From positions 310,001 to 374,000 of the forward strand of contig WHVD01000063.1 in NCBI GenBank assembly GCA_015178975.1: a stretch of DNA of 64,000 nucleotides, given 5' to 3'. The DNA is from Hysterangium stoloniferum. Its lineage: Eukaryota > Basidiomycota > Agaricomycetes > Hysterangiales > Hysterangiaceae. This document shows, piece by piece, positions 34,031 through 45,185 of this stretch. The notes beneath the pieces were generated by a model. That model saw only the letters and a program-made list of their open reading frames with translations. It was not told where the DNA came from and searched no databases. Both the position numbers and the translations under genes were made by a program. Within the stretch, counting starts at the first letter, position 1. Each line of letters opens with the position of its first letter.

Positions 34031-34944
34031 TTATACAACATTAGAGGGGGTTTCAAACCGAGGTGGAGAGTAAGCGCTCACCATATCATAATACATGAGT
34101 GTCCAAAGTACGGACAACTCGTGATGATGCTGATATATGGTCCATTCGGAGTGCATCACTTCAGACGGAAGGGTATAAGCATGTTCAAAGTCAATCTGAA
34201 AACACCGTCTGAGTCTCGAATGTAAACGAGAAAGACGCTTCTACCCAGAAAATTTTTCCATCAGAACGAACGAGTAGATTCTGCATCACAGCATCCCGAT
34301 GAATTATTCCAACAGAGTGGATCCGCTGTAGAGCATCAAGCGCAGCCGAAGCGATCTGAGGGGTATAATTCTCGGGAGAAAGCTGGGCCGTGTCTTCGAA
34401 ATACTCAAGAAGTAGTGCCCGAGGAGGCACCTCGTCTTCCCAAATACATGACATATTCGGATGGCTTTCTGCCAGAACGGCAGCACCATCCCGCAGCTCG
34501 GAAGCAAAATCATACCACCCATAACAGTGAGGCACCAGTCCCTGATCGCAGAGGCCAAAGTGAGTAAGATTGGAATATGCAACAAATTCGAGGATGAATT
34601 GATCAAGCATGGAATCCCTGTATACGGCTGGAACCCGATACTATCAATCAAGAAAAATTTCATCCGAGTTTCATAACATTTCCAGTTGAACTTACCAGTT
34701 TTAAAATGGCCAATTTCTCATTACCGTTAACTTTCGCATGTACCTTCATTACTTCCGTATTGTCATTTGAGTCAAACTGCTCAATAACCCTATACTCCAA
34801 AGAATCCAACTGTGGAATGCACGGGAATTGGGGACTCAATAAGATCCAATTGATCCAGTCGTAGTCAGTAACATGCTTGCAATCTTTCCAAGGATTAGAA
34901 CTGAGAAGCTTGTCGTCTTCCTCCTCGCTGTTAGCGTTAGACAT
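34031..34944 (-). CDS. Small protein-kinase-like phosphotransferase
   Basis: Three exons on the minus strand: 34944-34696, 34640-34245 and 34195-34031, with introns of 55 and 49 bp, giving about 269 aa. N-terminal acidic leader MSNANSEEEDD; a likely ATP-lysine in LAILKL (about residue 82); an alpha-C-like Glu in FILEFVAYSNL; hinge ALLLEYFED; catalytic loop IHRDAVMQN with Asp 199 and Asn 204; and metal-binding IDFEHA right after the second intron (Asp 217), replacing DFG. This is the compact APH/protein-kinase-like fold common as orphan kinases in basidiomycetes; its substrate is unknown. Reading through the 49-bp intron gives an apparent early stop and hides the IDF motif, so splicing matters for annotation. 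It sits alone between repeats with no obvious partner gene. No damage seen. Confidence 0.75.
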
Positions 34945-35034
34945 TGAGTGATCGCTGTGGCCGCCTGATTATAAATCTGTCCCACGATAAGAGGTCGGGT
35001 GAACCAGCACCCCCCACACCTTTACTTTGTATCA
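34945..35034. other. Upstream region of the kinase gene
   Basis: Short non-repetitive segment before the minus-strand kinase ATG. It should contain the promoter, but no TATA or CT tract stands out. Confidence 0.3.
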
Positions 35035-35500
35035 ACTATTTTAATTAATTTAAAATCATTCAGAAACATATGAGACTCATTGACATTTAAAATTATTTAC
35101 ACTCATTTAAGAAACTTCGGAAACATAGAGAAAGACTTATGTAAATGATATCAAATGCTTTTACATAACAACCATTTTAATGTATTAGAGAACATTTACA
35201 AGCATTTAAAGGGACTTAAAAGTGTTTAAAATGGATTAGACATATTTACAATTGTATAAAATCATTTAGAAACATCTGAAAGCACTTAAAAATGTTCGGA
35301 ATTGTGTAAGAAATATTCAAGGGAATTGAACAGAATTTGAAATCATAAAAAATGCTTTAAAAATATTTAGAACCATTTTAAATTGTCTAAAACCATTTAT
35401 AACCTTTTAACAACATGTAGAGCCATTCTAAACTGTTTGAAATAGTTTAAAAGTGTTTGAACACATTTAGAAAAATTTTAAATCATTTCAAAAAGAATCC
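35035..35500. repeat. Degenerate AT-rich minisatellite (CATTTAAAA-type units)
   Basis: About 465 bp built from variants of an 11-12 bp unit around CATTTAAAA/CATTTAGAA. Units recur every 10-24 bp with heavy divergence. No coding potential. Confidence 0.6.
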
Positions 35501-35966
35501 CCCCACACTGACAACTCTTCAGTATTCCTCAGCCTTCTTGTCAAAATAAATCAACAAAACACATTAAAACATTAATCTAATAATGCATCTTTGTACACTA
35601 TATTTTCAGTTCTCTCAATGGTTTAACAGTTGGGGGTCACAGAAATGGTCAATGGTTGCAGAAATGGCAGAAATAGTCAATAGTCCAGAAAGAAACAATG
35701 GTAGGTAAGGAAAGACATTGATTTGATTTTACTGGGATTGATTGACACTTAATTAAGCATTACAAGGATTTTGTATGGATGGCCTCAGATTTAATGGAAT
35801 TGATTGGTAATTTTGCAACAACAGTTGAGAAAGAAACAATGATTGGGAAAGGAATGGAACAACATTGTAACAATTTAACAATATCAAAGCTTTAAGACTG
35901 CTAACAGTTGAATTGATGGTGAATGGTTGAAGCATTGACCTCTGGAACTGAATGACTCTCGATAAA
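35501..35966. other. Unassigned AT-rich sequence with GAAATGG repeats
   Basis: Contains repeated CAGAAATGG/AGAAACAATGG motifs (35640-35850) but no gene. It borders the 3' LTR of G1 copy II. Confidence 0.3.
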
Positions 35967-36789
35967 TGTTAAGGGTACGTACACGGCAGGTTTCTGGGGA
36001 AACCCACGGAAAATCCAGTAGGACTTGGCTTCAGCTTATAGGCTGCACCCTCACGAGATCGTGTTGTCCAATTTCAAACTGGCAGATGGGAATCCCGGTG
36101 AGTCCGGGTGGGGTTCGTGGGTCAAGGTGTCATAGGTCAGAGTTTGTGGGTTGAGAGGTCGGGGAGTCAAGATAAATAAGAGAGTAGATGCATCAGAGCC
36201 CATGGGCTCCGACTAGCGAGAGCGGTGTAATTCAAGGAGGAGTTTAGAGTGGAAAATGTACTAGATTACTGGGGAGAATCTAAGCCAATTTTCTGACTGG
36301 ATTGTATGTACAACATCTGCCAGACTATATAGACTGTGGAATGAATAACATACCAAATCCAGTGATAATGAAATGAAACTAGCAAAACATAAAATGAGAA
36401 TAGTAAACACCAATTTTGGTGTTAGGAACAGGACGGAATGGAGCAAAGTCCGAATTGTGACAAATCATAAACCATAATGGGAAATGGAGCGGGAGTGGAG
36501 TCCGAATTGTGACAGGTCATTTTACTAAAATGGGAATGGGGCTCAGTTAGAGGGATGACGGGTTTTCTGAGCGGGGTCTGGTGACTGATGTGTGGGATGA
36601 GGTCAGACATAGACAGGGATGGAGTCTGGCAGGTATTCCGGTGACTGATACACAATATAACAAAGTTGAATGTGGACAAGTCTGATGTACGGAGTCTGGC
36701 AGGAATTCCAGTAAACTGACAATCGGTGTGTATAGGGCGTGGGTGTGTATAAGTTAGTGCCCAGAGTCCAGTGGGAATTCCAGTTATAA
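35967..36789 (-). repeat. 3' LTR of G1 copy II
   Basis: 823 bp, TGTTAAGGGTAC...GTTATAACA. Shared cassette at 36021-36052. The palindrome at 36194-36211 has one arm CpG-decayed. Intermediate CpG content. Confidence 0.75.
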
Positions 36790-36940
36790 CAGTACCCTCC
36801 CTTTATGCTGAAGTCCCAAAGAGGCTCTAGACCTTGATAAGGTTCTTTCAGCTACACACATGTGTCAAAAGTCATGTCGGTTACATGTATGTGTCAAAGA
36901 GTCACGTGATCTGGAAGATAAGGTTCAGACACGATGAGCC

Positions 36941-36948
36941 TATATAAA
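36941..36948 (+). promoter_or_regulatory. TATA box of the opposite-strand cargo gene in G1 copy II
   Basis: TATATAAA, 53 bp upstream of the ATG at 37001 and followed by a pyrimidine-rich stretch (TTTCTTCTTCTTTATTACCCCC). A CACGTG E-box lies at 36903-36908. The arrangement suggests an independent promoter inside the element, pointing against gag-pol. Confidence 0.5.
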
Positions 36949-37000
36949 GATTTGAAAAAATGAAATTTCTTCTTCTTTATTACCCCCATCTTCATCTTAA

Positions 37001-37967
37001 ATGGGTCCAAAACCAATGCCGTGAAGGCCAATGCTGACCACCAGGCCCTCCACAGGCAACCAATACCAGGCACTGCTCACCACTGCCCAAATTTTGGCAC
37101 AGTGGGAGGAACAATGATGACAGCGAGAGGAGGTGGAAAAAGAAGCCAGGGAGGTCAAGGAGGCCCTGGATAGGGAATACCAGGTGGCCTTGGCCACGGA
37201 GAAAGCGGCTGAGGAGAAAAGGAAGAAGGATGAGGAGGAGGCTGCATGGGTTGCTGCGGAGAGGGCTGCAGTTGCCGTGGGCAAAGTAAGTCCCATAGTT
37301 TCAACTTGTCATTTTTTTTTTGACTGACTTGGCATTTTCAGTGCAAGGCAACAGAGGTCAAATTGGAGTCTGAGGGGGAGCTGGAGAGCCCCCAAAAGGT
37401 AAGTCTCAGGTCCATGGGAAGTCTGGGGAACTAACCATATCAACAGAAGGCAAGGAAGGTGGCACCAGTCTGCCTACCAGTATGGAACGACCCACGGTGT
37501 TCCAGTTGTAATGACCAGAACACTGAATGCAATCGAATCAGAAGTCCAGGTGGGGACTGGGCTGCTACCAGTGCATGCACCTCAAAGTGAGGTGCTCACT
37601 GGTTCATGAGCAGCCCACGGGATCTGTGGCATGGGACATCAGCGGGTCCAATGGGATCTCCAGTTTGGACAAAGTTCTGGGACAGCTCGCCGAGGGCATA
37701 GAGGCCCAGAACAAGTTGCTCCAGAAGAGCAACAAGGTCCATATTGTGATGGCGAATGAACTCCGTGGGCTCCACTCGGAATATTTTAAGTTCCTAGTGG
37801 AGTTCAGCAACTATGTCTATGAGGAGCCACAGGCTGGGAGTTCTGAGGACACTGGTTTGGATGAGGATGGGGTGCCCATGGAGATAGTGGAGCTCCCTGA
37901 GGAGATGGCTGAGGCGGAGAAAGCGGAGGTGGGGAAAAAGGACAGCCCCATAAATGTAGATGATTAA
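37001..37967 (+). pseudogene. Opposite-strand cargo gene of G1: coiled coil, Zn2Cys6-type cluster, acidic tail
   Basis: Plus strand, antisense to G1 gag-pol, between pol and the 3' LTR. Starts MGPKPMP; a charged coiled coil follows (EVKEALDREYQVALATEKAA, then KKDEEEAA). Two canonical introns are visible (37286-37341 and 37399-37446). Next are two CX2CX6C groups (CSSCNDQNTEC; CYQCMHLKVRC), which together fit the Zn(II)2Cys6 pattern; then a helical region (EGIEAQNKLLQKSNKVH) and a strongly acidic tail ending SPINVDD. Zn2Cys6 domains in fungi bind DNA; a role in regulating the element or its host is inference. The copy is broken in a few places. An older relative is at 9784-10300, and a parallel gene of the same architecture is in G4. 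Confidence 0.55.
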
Positions 37968-38149
37968 AATAATAAAACTTGATAATAATTTTTTGAACAT
38001 AAAGGTGAAGCGTGAAAAACATAAGAATCAAAGTCCACAGAAAATCTGCTTGAAAAACATGTCGGAACCTGTAAAAGCAAAGAGAGACATAGGGCAACAG
38101 GGAATAATGAGAATGAGTCCAAATGTAACACAGGGTCTGCAGAGTGTGG

Positions 38150-38908
38150 TCAGAGAGAAGATAGTGGTCCGGGTTTGAGTGGGTAAGCTGTGTGAAAGTC
38201 AGTAACAATTTCCATGGCATTACTGAGTTCTGTGGCTAAAATCCATGAAGTCTCTTCATCAGTGCCCTCATAATCCACCCACTTGACCAAGTAAAGCAGT
38301 TTACAAGTGCATCGACACTTGTCGATTTTCAAATCTAAAATTTGTGAGATTTCAAACTCGGGTTCTCCATCAATAATGACCAGAGGGGGCAGAGATTGCA
38401 CGTGATCCAGGATAGTGTTAGCAGTACAAGGTTCTAACATAGAAACATGAAATACCAGGTGTACCATGCACATGCTATCTGGAAGCCATAGGGTCCAAGA
38501 GACTAAACCTACTTGTGTGATAATTTCAAAAGGACCTAAATATTTTTCAGCAAGCTTTTTTGATGGACAGGTAGTCTGAAAGAATTGAGCTTTGACAAAA
38601 ACATGTGGCAGGATCCAGTGTTTGTCCACTGAAAGTTGATATTGCTCTTGGGTGGACTTTATTGCAGTCTGGAGTTCCTTGTGGAGCTCATGGAGGTCCA
38701 TGGTGAACTCTTGAGTGTGGGCAGAGGTGAGATTTTGTTCTGGATGTACTGTAATATTTGGATTATATCCTTTATTTGCAAAGAATGGGGAAACACCAGT
38801 AATGGCTGAGGGTGCATTGTTGTAAGCAAATTCTGCAAGTGGTAACAAGAATTTCCAATTGTCCTGTTGATAATTGCAATATATGTGGAGATATTGTGGT
38901 TTGTCCAT
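38150..38908 (-). pseudogene. G1 copy II integrase C-terminus and chromodomain
   Basis: QDNWKFLLPLAEFAYNNAPS (integrase end), FEIITQVGLVSWTLWLPDS and HLVFHVSMLEPC, then a chromodomain with FEISQILDLKIDK, LYLVKWVDYEGTDEETSWI. The chromodomain is expected to recognise methylated histone tails and target heterochromatin. Confidence 0.75.
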
Positions 38909-38929
38909 CGCCTTCTGGGTGATGTCTGG

Positions 38930-39720
38930 ACGTGAAATGTAGTTTCATGTCCAAGAATTTCCCAAGGGATCTGAAGAAGTGAGATACGAACTCTGATCCT
39001 TGGTTGGAAGTTACGTAGGATGGAACTCCATGCTTGGAAAATACGTGGATAATAAAAAGTTCTGCTAACTGCATGGATGTAATTGTATCATGTGTAGGGA
39101 TGAATATACCTTGTTTTGAGAATCTGTCAACAATGACTAGAATGGTGGAAAAGCCTTCAGAATCCGGTAGGTGTTCAATGAAATCCATAGAGATAGAATT
39201 CCACAGGTGTTCTGGTACCGGGAGTTGTTTCAAAAGGCTGTATGGGTTGTGTTGCTGAGATTTCGAGCGGGAACAAGTAGTGCAATATTTACAATAGTGC
39301 TTAACGAATCCATGGATTCCAGGCCAAGTCTATTCTCTTCTTATTAATGATAGAGTTTTGTTGTACCCGAAATGTCTGGAGAGTGGATGATCATGTTTGT
39401 ACTGAAAGATCCTGAGGTGGAGGCCATTGGATTCCAGTACATAGATCTGATCGTCAAGTCTAATGAAACCATGCTGATCAAGAGACCACCGGGGTTGATC
39501 GGGGTGCACGGGATTGTCAAGGTATGCTTTAGTTATTGGGTCTAGCAGAATTGCTGATAGAATATCTTGATGTAACTTCTCAATACCCATAATGATAATT
39601 CCACGGACAATGGGATGGATGAGGAAAGTTGCGTGGACTGATGTGGTAAGTTGCTGATGCATGAAAATAGGTTTCAGGTTATGTGGGTTTACCATGGCAT
39701 AGTTGTTGCTCCCCTCTTTA
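38930..39720 (-). pseudogene. G1 copy II integrase core
   Basis: SMDFIEHLPDSEGFSTILV, HDTITSMQLAELF, HVFSKHGVPSYVTS and HHPEGDGQT mark the catalytic core. The HHCC-type zinc-binding N-terminus (HDHPLSRHFGYNKT) is near 39350-39400. Confidence 0.7.
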
Positions 39721-39734
39721 GGATAGACATCCCA

Positions 39735-40642
39735 TCATCTAGTTAAAGTGTTGGGTTTGCTGCCGAGATGGCCAGGTCGAAAGTGGATAGTCATATTGAA
39801 AGCAGATAGGTATTCAGACCAGCAGGCCTGCCGACGGGTCAAAATATTTGTAGTAGAAAAGTATTCCAGGTTTCTGTGATCTGTTACAACGTCAATCGGA
39901 GTTCCTGAGCCTTCCAAATAGTGTCGCCACATTTTGAAAGCTGAAAAAATTGCCAGGAGTTCCTTATCATGAAGGTCATAATTGAGCTCTGCTCTGGTGA
40001 AAGTCTGGGACAGAAAAGCCACAGGGTGGACTTCTCCATTGGAGTCCTGGATAGACAGAATGGCTCCAAGCACATATTCTGAGGTGTCCATTTCGACAAT
40101 GAGCGGGAAGTCCGGTTTCCAATGCGACAGAGTTGGAGCTGATGAAAAAGAATTTTTTAAAAGATTGAAAGCTTTTTGACACTTATCATTAAAATTCCAC
40201 GGAGTATCCTTATGTGTAAGACAGGTAAGGGAACTGTGATGTCAGAATATCCACAGATAAACTGTCGGTAAAAATTGGCAAAGCCGAGGAAGGATTGTAT
40301 ACCTTTAACTTTTCAGGGTTCCAGCCAATCTTTGATGACTGGCACTTTAGTTTCATCCATGTGGAGTCCGTCGGGTCCCATTATGAAGCCCAGGTATTCC
40401 ACAGAGTCCATGGCAAAAGTACATTTTTTACCATTCATGAATAATCCATGTTGTCTGAGTCTCCAGAGAACTTCATGGACTTGTTTGTTGTGTTCCACAG
40501 GATTCTTGGAGTAGATAAGAATGTCATCCAAGTAAACAATGATGCATACATTGAGCATGTAGGAGAAAATGTTGTTGATAAAATGTTGAAAAACAGATGG
40601 AGCATTGGTGAGTCCAAAGGGCATCACCAACCACTCAAAGGC
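39735..40642 (-). pseudogene. G1 copy II RNase H and RT C-terminal half
   Basis: RNase [56 protein letters not shown] and [13 protein letters not shown]. It ends where the G6-ended insertion cuts in at 40643. Confidence 0.75.
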
Positions 40643-40841
40643 TGTTAGGGCAACACTAACAAGGCTACCAAACACAAGATAAACACAGAAATATGAAGTG
40701 AAGCTGGGGGGAGCTCACACTTGTTTTAGTGGGATTCCTAAGAGATTGAAACTAAAGACTAGCTATGTACATGCCTACTATTTATACTATTTTTTTAATA
40801 TTTTTTTATTTATGAAAAACTGGAGAAGAATATTAAAATGG

Positions 40842-41658
40842 TATTAGGGTATGTACACAGTGGGTTTCTGGAGAAACCCGTGGAATATCCAGTAGGATCC
40901 AGTAGGACTTGGCTTCAGCTTATAGGCTGCGCCCTCGTGAGATCCTGTTGTCCAATTTCAGACAGGTGGATGGGAATCCTGGGGAGTCTGGGTGGGGTTC
41001 GTGGGTTGAGGGGTCGTGGGTTGGAGGTTGTGGGTTGAGAGGTTGTGAGTTGAGATAGGTAAGAGAGATAGATGCGTCAGAGCCCGTGGGCTCTGACTAG
41101 TGTGAGTGGTGTGATTCAAGTAGGAGTTTAGAGCGGAAAATGTATTAGATTACTGGGGGGAATCTAAGCCAATTTTCTGACTGGATTGTATGTACAACAT
41201 CTGCCAGTTTAAATAGACCGTGGAGTGAATGACATACCAAATCCAGTAATGATGAAACAAAACTAGCAAAACATAAAACGGGAATAGTAAACACCAAATT
41301 TGGTGTTAAGAATGGGACGGAACAGAGCGGAGTCCGAATCGCAACAAATCATAAACCATAATGGGAAATGGAGTGGGAGCGGAGTCCGAATCGTGACAGG
41401 TCATTTGACTAAAATGGGAATGGGGCTCTGTTAGAGGGAAGACAGGTTTTCCGAGCAGGGTCCGGTGACTGATGTGTGGGATGAGGTCAGACATAGACAG
41501 GGATGGAGTCCAGTGGGTTTTCCAGTGACTGAAACACAATGTAACAAAGTCGAACGTAGACAAGTCTGATGTACGGAGTCCAGCAGTAATTCCGGTGAAC
41601 TGATAATGGGTGCATATAAGTTAGTGCCTGGAGTCCAGTGGGATTTCCGGTCATAACA
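40842..41658 (-). mobile_element. G1 solo LTR inside the G6 insertion
   Basis: 817 bp, TATTAGGGTATG...GTCATAACA. Flanks AATGG and AATAG form a near-perfect duplication. Cassette at 40906-40936; palindrome 41078-41095 reads CAGAGCCC/GGGCTCTG, both arms decayed but still self-complementary. Confidence 0.8.
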
Positions 41659-41719
41659 AATAGCATGTATGCACCCTACATTGCATAGCCACACTTTTGG
41701 CACTTATGTAAGCCTGCCT

Positions 41720-42060
41720 GGTGGTGTGTAGGTCCGTGTGGCACCCCAGCGCTTGCATAGGCTCTGACTGCAGTTGCAGTGCCGGTGCACAAGGAGGCCT
41801 CCATGGGCACACAGTGCTTTGCACTGTGTGTCCATTGGGGTGTAGGTGGTGGTGGCATCCTTGCATTGGCACTGACATGAGGATGCCATATTGCCGTTGC
41901 ACTGTGCATGCACATTGCAACTGTGCAGTATGCACATTGCAACCTCCACAGTGCACGCACATTGCACCCGTGTGTTGTGATGGCATGACCGCTTTTGATG
42001 GTGGTGGTGGTGGCACGATTACACAATTGTTCTCGCACTGTGCCTACACTGCTACATGTA
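41720..42060. repeat. TGCAC/GTGCA-rich low-complexity block
   Basis: Dense TGCA, GCAC and GTGC words on both strands, with many short palindromes (TGCATGCA-like) and a (GGT)n run near 42000. Open frames on both strands are a composition artefact. Confidence 0.5.
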
Positions 42061-42129
42061 GATATAATTAAAATAAACTAAAATCAAAAACAAATGGCAA
42101 AAATATATATTATATATATTGCCCTGACA

Positions 42130-43140
42130 AAGGACCCATAGTGGGTTCTAAAAGTGGTTTTCTATTCGTCACCTGCGGAGATCTGGACCAAGTGATAGGC
42201 ATGTTTGAGATCTATTTTGGTGTAAATCCAGGCATTCTGTGGGGCACCGAGCAGATCAGATATAAGTGGAAGTGGATACTTGTCCTTTTTTGTGACAGCA
42301 TTGAGTCCTCTGAAATCAACACATAGTCTAAGGGATCCATCCTTTTTTCTGACAAACAGAACAGGTGCTCCAAAAGGAGGTTTTGAGGGTCTGATAAAAC
42401 CTATGGACAAATGTTCATCCAGGAAATCATGGATTGCAGAAAGTTCTGTGGATGAGAGTGGGTAACTATGTCCTAGGGGTGGCTGGGTGCCTTCTTCGAG
42501 ATTGATTTTTAAGTTGTATTCTCTGTGGGGTGGAAGCTGGTCAGCTCTCTGCTTGCTAAAAACATCTGCAAAGTCATGATATTTCTCTGGGATGCCTTCT
42601 AGGTCAGTGGTTTGCTCAGATTTGGATACCGGGGTTGAAAAGCGACCAATTGCTTCATCAATTTTTAAGTTGATAGTGAACACCTGGGACCTGTACATTT
42701 TTGTAGCCCTAATAAAAGCTGCAGCATTAATCAGAGAAATAGACGGAGGTGCCGTGGGTTCCAGGGAAGCCATGGGTGCCATAGGGATTACAGGAGTCCT
42801 CGAGATTGCAGGTGCCGGGAAGGCCATGGGTGCCATGGAGGCCATGTCGGGTACAGTTTCCTCAGCTGCCATGGGAGTCCAGAATGTTATACTGTTAGCT
42901 ATCCAGTCAATCAATGGATTGTAGTGGGTAAGCCAGTTGTGTCGTAGGACCACCGAGCAACTTGAGTCTAACTGGGTCACAAAGAAAGTGACCAACTGAG
43001 AAGTTCCACATGGGAAACAGATGGATAAATCACAAGCTTGGGTGACAACTAAATTACTTGTGCCATTGAAGAGGTGGAGGCCAATAGTATTTATTAGATA
43101 AGTTGACAACAGATGTGTTTTTGTGAATTTTGTATCTTAA
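42130..43140 (-). pseudogene. G1 copy II protease, linker and RT N-terminal half
   Basis: A long minus-strand frame with protease-end sequence (SCSVVLRHNWLTHYNP), a Met/Ala/Pro linker, the EYHDFADVFSKQRADQLPPH motif that precedes RT in Ty3 elements, then FIRPSKPPFGAPVLFVRKKD and [15 protein letters not shown]. The protease active-site region (ALIDSSSTHCF) lies at 43137-43170. Confidence 0.75.
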
Positions 43141-43199
43141 AAACAATGAGTCGAGCTGGAATCTATAAGAGCTGAAAAAACGAAGTTCAGAATCATATT

Positions 43200-44591
43200 A
43201 GATATAAGTTTAATAAAAAATGAATCAGAATGTGAAAGAGCAGATGCATTGAGATGGGTAAACTCTTGAATGTGCGGAGAGGCAATGCAACCCCCAACCC
43301 ACGTGGAGTCTGCGGGGTTGCTCATTCTTTTTTTGAGTTGGAAGCCAGTTTGTCCTCAATGGAGTTTCTGTGGAGGCCTTGGCTATTCGACCCTTTGCAG
43401 AGTTTGCTTTTGCCAGTGGACATTCCAGGACTTGATGACTGGCTTTTCCACACAAGAGACAGAGGTTATTGTCCATACAATGTTGTCTTTCCTGTGCGGT
43501 TAATTTGCCATCGGGTCCGAGTTTGCCTGTGAGGTCGGGTTTTCCAGTTTGCTTGCACTGTTGACCTTTGTTGTTGTTGTTGTTGTTGTCATTGTTTGAA
43601 GACTTTTTATCGTTCTTCTTGTCTGATTGTGTGGAGTTCTGGTTGCTGGTTGACAAATTGTTGTTGTTGTTTTTATTGGCCATGGACTTGTTCACTTTGT
43701 CCATGGAGGTCTCATGGGCAACTTCCATGTGATGTTCCCAATAATGTGCATCCACATTTTGAGCCTTGAGGCACATACGGGACAGGGTTTTTGGCTTGCC
43801 ATCTTCTCCTTTCAAGACTTCATCTTTAAGGTGGGACGGCAGACCGGCATAGAATTGGTGGCAGAGAGTGGGATTGCCCCACTGACAATGAGCTGCAAGA
43901 TTATTGAATTGGACGATATAGTCCATGATGCACTGTGTGTCCTTCATACAAGATTTGTGAGACTATTCTCGGCAGTCAGGTCATATGGGCCAAAGTTGGT
44001 TTCAAGCTCCTCAACAAAAGCATCCCAATCTTCAAGCCAGAGCAGCTCTTCCTTGGAAAGTCCACTAAAAGCTGGTTCGAACCATTTCAACATGGATCCC
44101 AACAAGTATGAAAGTGCGTAGTTGACTTTACAGGAGTCCATGGAGAATGCAGTGGATTGATCACCGAAATTGAAGCAACATTGCATGAGGAAAGTAGAGA
44201 GTTTGTTTGGGTTGGAACCCATGAAGGGTTCCAGAGCATTGACTTTTGACTGCAGGGGTTCCAGATCTTTCTTTTTGCCTTCTCCGAGCATATGATTCAC
44301 CAACCTTTCTAAAGTGATTGCTAAATACTCAGAGGTGGGATCCAAAAGTGGTGGCTGATCATTAGATGAAGGATTTCTGACACCTTTGCCCTTGTCGGGT
44401 GCCACAGACTCATCCTCATGCTCAGATTTGTCCTGGTTTTCCGGGACTTCTTCAATATGGGCTTCTTCCATGCCTTCCAGCTGGTTCGCAAGTGTCTGAC
44501 TGGTATACAAGGTTAATGGGGAATGAAGAGTAGATGGTCCAGGTAATGATGCCTGTGTGTGCACTTTTCTTCTTGGTGGCATATTGAACAA
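43200..44591 (-). pseudogene. G1 copy II gag
   Basis: Gag starts MPPRRKVHTQASLPGPST (ATG near 44582-44591). Capsid segment LKWFEPAFSGLSKEEL, LETNFGPYDL, CQWGNPTLCHQFYAGLPSHL; Asn-rich spacer; CCHC-type knuckle CLLCGKASHQVLEC near 43450. Broken in a few places. Confidence 0.75.
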
Positions 44592-44601
44592 TCTGTGAGT
44601 C

Positions 44602-45151
44602 TGTTACGACCTGTTCCCAGATGTTTCAATATCTGACTTCTGACCTCCGACTTCCGACTTCCAACCTTCATAGTTACCGTATCTTCCGCATTCTTCCCTT
44701 GTTCCGCATTTGGTAATTTGTCTGTTGACAAGTATTCACTTGTTTGTTTATTATATTCCCGTTTCAGAATATTGGCTCCCCCATTCATCTTGTTGTATTC
44801 CCATTTCAGAATACTTCCATTTCCATCTTATTGTGGTCTTAGTTTGTAGTACAATAATGAGAAGACTTATATTAGTTTCCACGAATTTGTACTTTACTTT
44901 AGATCTGATATTGGCTTAGTTCTTATTCCCTCTTCCATCTTTCTGTATGCTCGATATTTGGAACTCTTCAGAACTCTGAATATCTGTATCTTCCATCGTA
45001 AGTCTCGCCTTTGAAATTAAGGACTTCTGAGCATTTGCATAAAGGCACAGCACATAAGCTGAAGCCAATGTTTTGACCCTATCTGATAGTTCCCAACTTC
45101 CTGGTGACTTTCCGATAGTTCCGGAATAAGTTCCTGACACAGCACTTAACA
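44602..45151 (+). repeat. 5' LTR of G2
   Basis: 550 bp, TGTTACGACC...CACTTAACA, homologous to the inverted solo LTR 12280-12822. Cassette at 45043-45070, about 80 bp before the 3' end. GTATATCAGATC follows directly and may be the primer-binding site. Confidence 0.75.
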
Positions 45152-45185
45152 GTATATCAGATCTCAACTCTGTGACTCGCTCATA

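Larger units (their letters stand above)
40643..42129 (+). mobile_element. G6-ended insertion carrying TGCA-rich cargo and a G1 solo LTR
   Basis: Ends TGTTAGGGCAAC...TTGCCCTGACA with flanks AAGGC and AAGGA (a 5-bp duplication with one change). Removing it rejoins RT as in copy I. It contains a G1 solo LTR (40842-41658) and a TGCA/GCAC-rich block (about 41720-42060) with no real coding capacity, so it looks like a non-autonomous LTR element related to the 252-bp G6 copy. Confidence 0.65.

Noticed and set aside
41651-42071. Overlapping Cys/His-rich ORFs on both strands
   Set aside because: Composition artefact of TGCA/GCAC repeats. The cysteines are not in any fixed spacing.
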